This document shows positions 62,043 through 64,000 of a DNA stretch of 64,000 nucleotides, piece by piece (within the stretch, counting starts at the first letter, position 1; every line of letters starts with the position of its first letter). This DNA is from CAXBGS01 sp963975425 (GTDB taxonomy: Bacteria; Planctomycetota; Planctomycetia; Pirellulales; Pirellulaceae): contig CAXBGS010000005.1 of assembly GCA_963975425.1 (NCBI GenBank), positions 1 through 64,000 on the forward strand, written 5' to 3'. The position numbers and the translations under genes were made by a program. The notes under the pieces are model-generated. The model saw nothing but the letters and a program-made list of their open reading frames with translations, made no database searches and was not told where the DNA came from.

Positions 62043-64000
62043 ATGACAACCAATCGGATCAGCGTACTGGCCGCGCCGATCGCGATCCTTGCTCTGTTCG
62101 GCTCGACGATCGTTGGTAAAGATCGCTTGGCGTTTCGCGACGTCAGCCATTTCTACACACCGCTTTACGACTACGTCGCCGAGCGAACCAGTGACGATTG
62201 GATTCCGCTTTGGAATCCGCTCGATGCAACCGGGATGCCGCTGCTAGGCGAGACGACGACGGCGGTTTTGTATCCGTTTCGCTATATCATCTTTGCACTG
62301 CCGATCTCAACCGAATCGGCCATGGCGGTCTATGTGGTCGTGCATTTACTGCTGGCATCGTACTTTGCCAGCCTGGCCGCTCGCTGGGCCGGTGCGTCGG
62401 CGTCTGCTGCGCCGATTGCCGGAATCATTTATCCACTCTCCGGCAGCGTTCTGTTCCTGTACTGCAACCCACCTTTTCTCGTTGGCGCAACTTGGCTGCC
62501 ACTTGTGATTGCGGCGCTGACGACCCGTCGCCCACTTTCGCCGTGGAATCGTGTTCGAATCGCGGCACCGGCGCTCGCCATGATGGTCACCGGCGGTGAC
62601 CCTCAAACCGCTTTGCACGCGATGTTGGTCGTCTCGGTGTTCTGGTGCTCGCGACGAATAAAACAAAGCCGCGAAGGGACATCTTTGTTCGCAATCGTGG
62701 CCGCCGGGGCCTTAGCCGCCGCATTGGCCGCGCCCCAAATAGCGGCGTCGATTGCCTGGAGTCGCCAGAGCGAACGCGTGAGTGTCGAAGACGAATCATG
62801 GTTCTCGCCGCCTGCACCATCCGGTCGACGATTCGAAGCGTATCAGTTTTCCTTGCCGCCATGGCATACAGCTGAACTGCTGACGCCCAATGCGATCGGA
62901 ACTCTCTTTCCGGTCAATCATCGAATCAGTGCGCTGATCCCAGGCGACGGTCGGATGTGGACGCCCACGATCTATGTTGGGGCAATTGCGACTCTCGCAT
63001 TTTTTAGCTGCATCTTCCGCCGATTCCAATTCCCACGGACCGGTCGACCGTGGATGTGCCTCGCTGCGATTAGCCTGTTCTTATCCATGGGACATTTTGG
63101 GGCAGTATGGTGGCTGCAACAAATCCCGGGCGTACTTCCGAACACCGACAGCGCGGTGGCTGGGCCGTACTGGCTGCTTTATCAAGTACTGCCGGGATAC
63201 GACGCGTTTCGCTATCCGACGAAGTGGCTGCCACTCTTTTCGCTGGGGGCATCCATCGCCGTCGCGATCACCGTCGACGAAGTGAGATTACGGCAAGATG
63301 GTCGCCATCAGCACCGCGCGGCCGCGCTGTTGGGACTATTGCTGCTGGTCGGAATATCCGTCACGGGATGGCAATCGGGATCGGGCCATCCTCAGCCCAT
63401 TTCCGGCGATGAGTTCTGGGGACCGATCGACTGGCCGGGTGCATGTCGTGAAATTGCCAGTTCTCACTTACATTCCGCGACCGTACTTTTCGCAATGTGC
63501 GTGTTATTCTTCGTCGCCCGCAGACGACAATGGAAAAGGTCATCATGGATCGCCGTGCTGTCGGTCATCGTCGCATGTGACCTCTACGTGGCGAGCACGA
63601 ATCTGATCGCCAAAATCGATCGCCGCGATGAGACGCAATTGACTGAATCCGCACCGCTGCAAGCTTCGACAGCCGCCAATCAAAAGTGGATGCGAACTCA
63701 GTCGGGCGGTGGTTGGCCGAAAGAATGGCGCACGACGAATTCGTCAACACGACTTGGCGAAGTGGAGGCGAGCGGACGAGTCGCGTGGTTTGGTCGGTGG
63801 CACCTCGCCGATCGAGTTTCTGTCCTGAACGGCATGGTTACCATTCGCAGCCGCGCGATGGCAAATTTCTGGAAAGCTTCGCACGTCGTGACAGCGTCGA
63901 TGTCGTCATCATCAACGGAACAATACTGGCAAAGCGTTCGCAAGTGGTTATCCGTCGACAACGTGTTGCATACGAGCGATCGCTCACGCGTGACACGACT
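62043..64000 (+). CDS. YfhO-like polytopic membrane protein (partial, cut by window end)
   Basis: The frame from ATG 62043 stays open to the window end (at least 652 codons; the stop is outside). The opening MTTNRISVLAAPIAILALFGST and the segment DRLAFRDVSHFYTPLYDYVAERTSDDWIPLWNPLDATGMPLLGET match the periplasmic loop of YfhO/DUF-type glycosyltransferases. About ten membrane segments follow, then a FRYPTKWLPLFSLG block. YfhO-family proteins are thought to glycosylate envelope polymers using lipid-linked donors; the substrate here is unknown. It probably forms an operon with the PEGA lipoprotein gene. Confidence 0.75.
   Translation, partial: MTTNRISVLAAPIAILALFGSTIVGKDRLAFRDVSHFYTPLYDYVAERTSDDWIPLWNPLDATGMPLLGETTTAVLYPFRYIIFALPISTESAMAVYVVVHLLLASYFASLAARWAGASASAAPIAGIIYPLSGSVLFLYCNPPFLVGATWLPLVIAALTTRRPLSPWNRVRIAAPALAMMVTGGDPQTALHAMLVVSVFWCSRRIKQSREGTSLFAIVAAGALAAALAAPQIAASIAWSRQSERVSVEDESWFSPPAPSGRRFEAYQFSLPPWHTAELLTPNAIGTLFPVNHRISALIPGDGRMWTPTIYVGAIATLAFFSCIFRRFQFPRTGRPWMCLAAISLFLSMGHFGAVWWLQQIPGVLPNTDSAVAGPYWLLYQVLPGYDAFRYPTKWLPLFSLGASIAVAITVDEVRLRQDGRHQHRAAALLGLLLLVGISVTGWQSGSGHPQPISGDEFWGPIDWPGACREIASSHLHSATVLFAMCVLFFVARRRQWKRSSWIAVLSVIVACDLYVASTNLIAKIDRRDETQLTESAPLQASTAANQKWMRTQSGGGWPKEWRTTNSSTRLGEVEASGRVAWFGRWHLADRVSVLNGMVTIRSRAMANFWKASHVVTASMSSSSTEQYWQSVRKWLSVDNVLHTSDRSRVTR

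Overview
The window looks like part of a planctomycete chromosome, most likely a marine Pirellulaceae of the Rhodopirellula type. The grounds are gene content and protein style: a C(P)CG zinc-ribbon membrane protein, a lipoprotein with a CRICPDC start, a PEGA lipoprotein, a squalene-cyclase-like repeat protein, very large Gly/Met-rich secreted proteins, housekeeping genes scattered rather than in operons, and few strong Shine-Dalgarno sites. The species assignment is inference. No insertion sequence, prophage, rRNA operon or CRISPR array was seen.

Layout. 1-16.5 kb: a repeat-rich leader, a YhcC-type radical SAM protein, citramalate synthase, valyl-tRNA synthetase, then on the minus strand a secreted pentaheme cytochrome c translationally coupled to an outer-membrane beta-barrel protein, followed by adenine phosphoribosyltransferase, a lipoprotein and EPSP synthase. 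16.5-25.5 kb: a 1477-residue VWA protein, a BshB1-like PIG-L deacetylase, GTPase Der and a family-4 uracil-DNA glycosylase. 25.7-37.2 kb: a divergent MurE-like ligase, then a minus-strand run of lysS, a LolC/LolD-type ABC pair, and a GT4 - HAD - GT4 - GH13_18 glycoside cluster. 37.4-45.3 kb: a degenerate receiver protein, small proteins, tRNA-Ser(CGA) with a strong terminator, a DUF1801 protein, leuS, a leucine-rich-repeat protein and a group-2 sigma-70 factor. 45.7-49.8 kb: a lactonase / dehydrogenase / aldo-keto reductase set resembling non-phosphorylating L-fucose oxidation, with a second PIG-L deacetylase. 50-64 kb: clpB and dnaK, a PheA-type chorismate mutase-prephenate dehydratase, a coiled-coil H3TH protein, a prenyltransferase-like repeat protein, aroB, a PEGA lipoprotein and the 5' part of a YfhO-like polytopic membrane protein that runs off the end.

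Themes. Housekeeping functions dominate: three aminoacyl-tRNA synthetases, the aromatic pathway genes aroA, aroB and pheA, isoleucine via citramalate, and the chaperones ClpB and DnaK. The accessory content of most interest is the coupled cytochrome/barrel pair, which has the architecture of a porin-cytochrome electron conduit, and the GT-HAD-GT-GH13_18 cluster, which may make and recycle a glucosylglycerate-type compatible solute. A recurrent sequence-level feature is short (14-22 bp) tandem duplication in spacers, in several cases including the stop codon of a gene.
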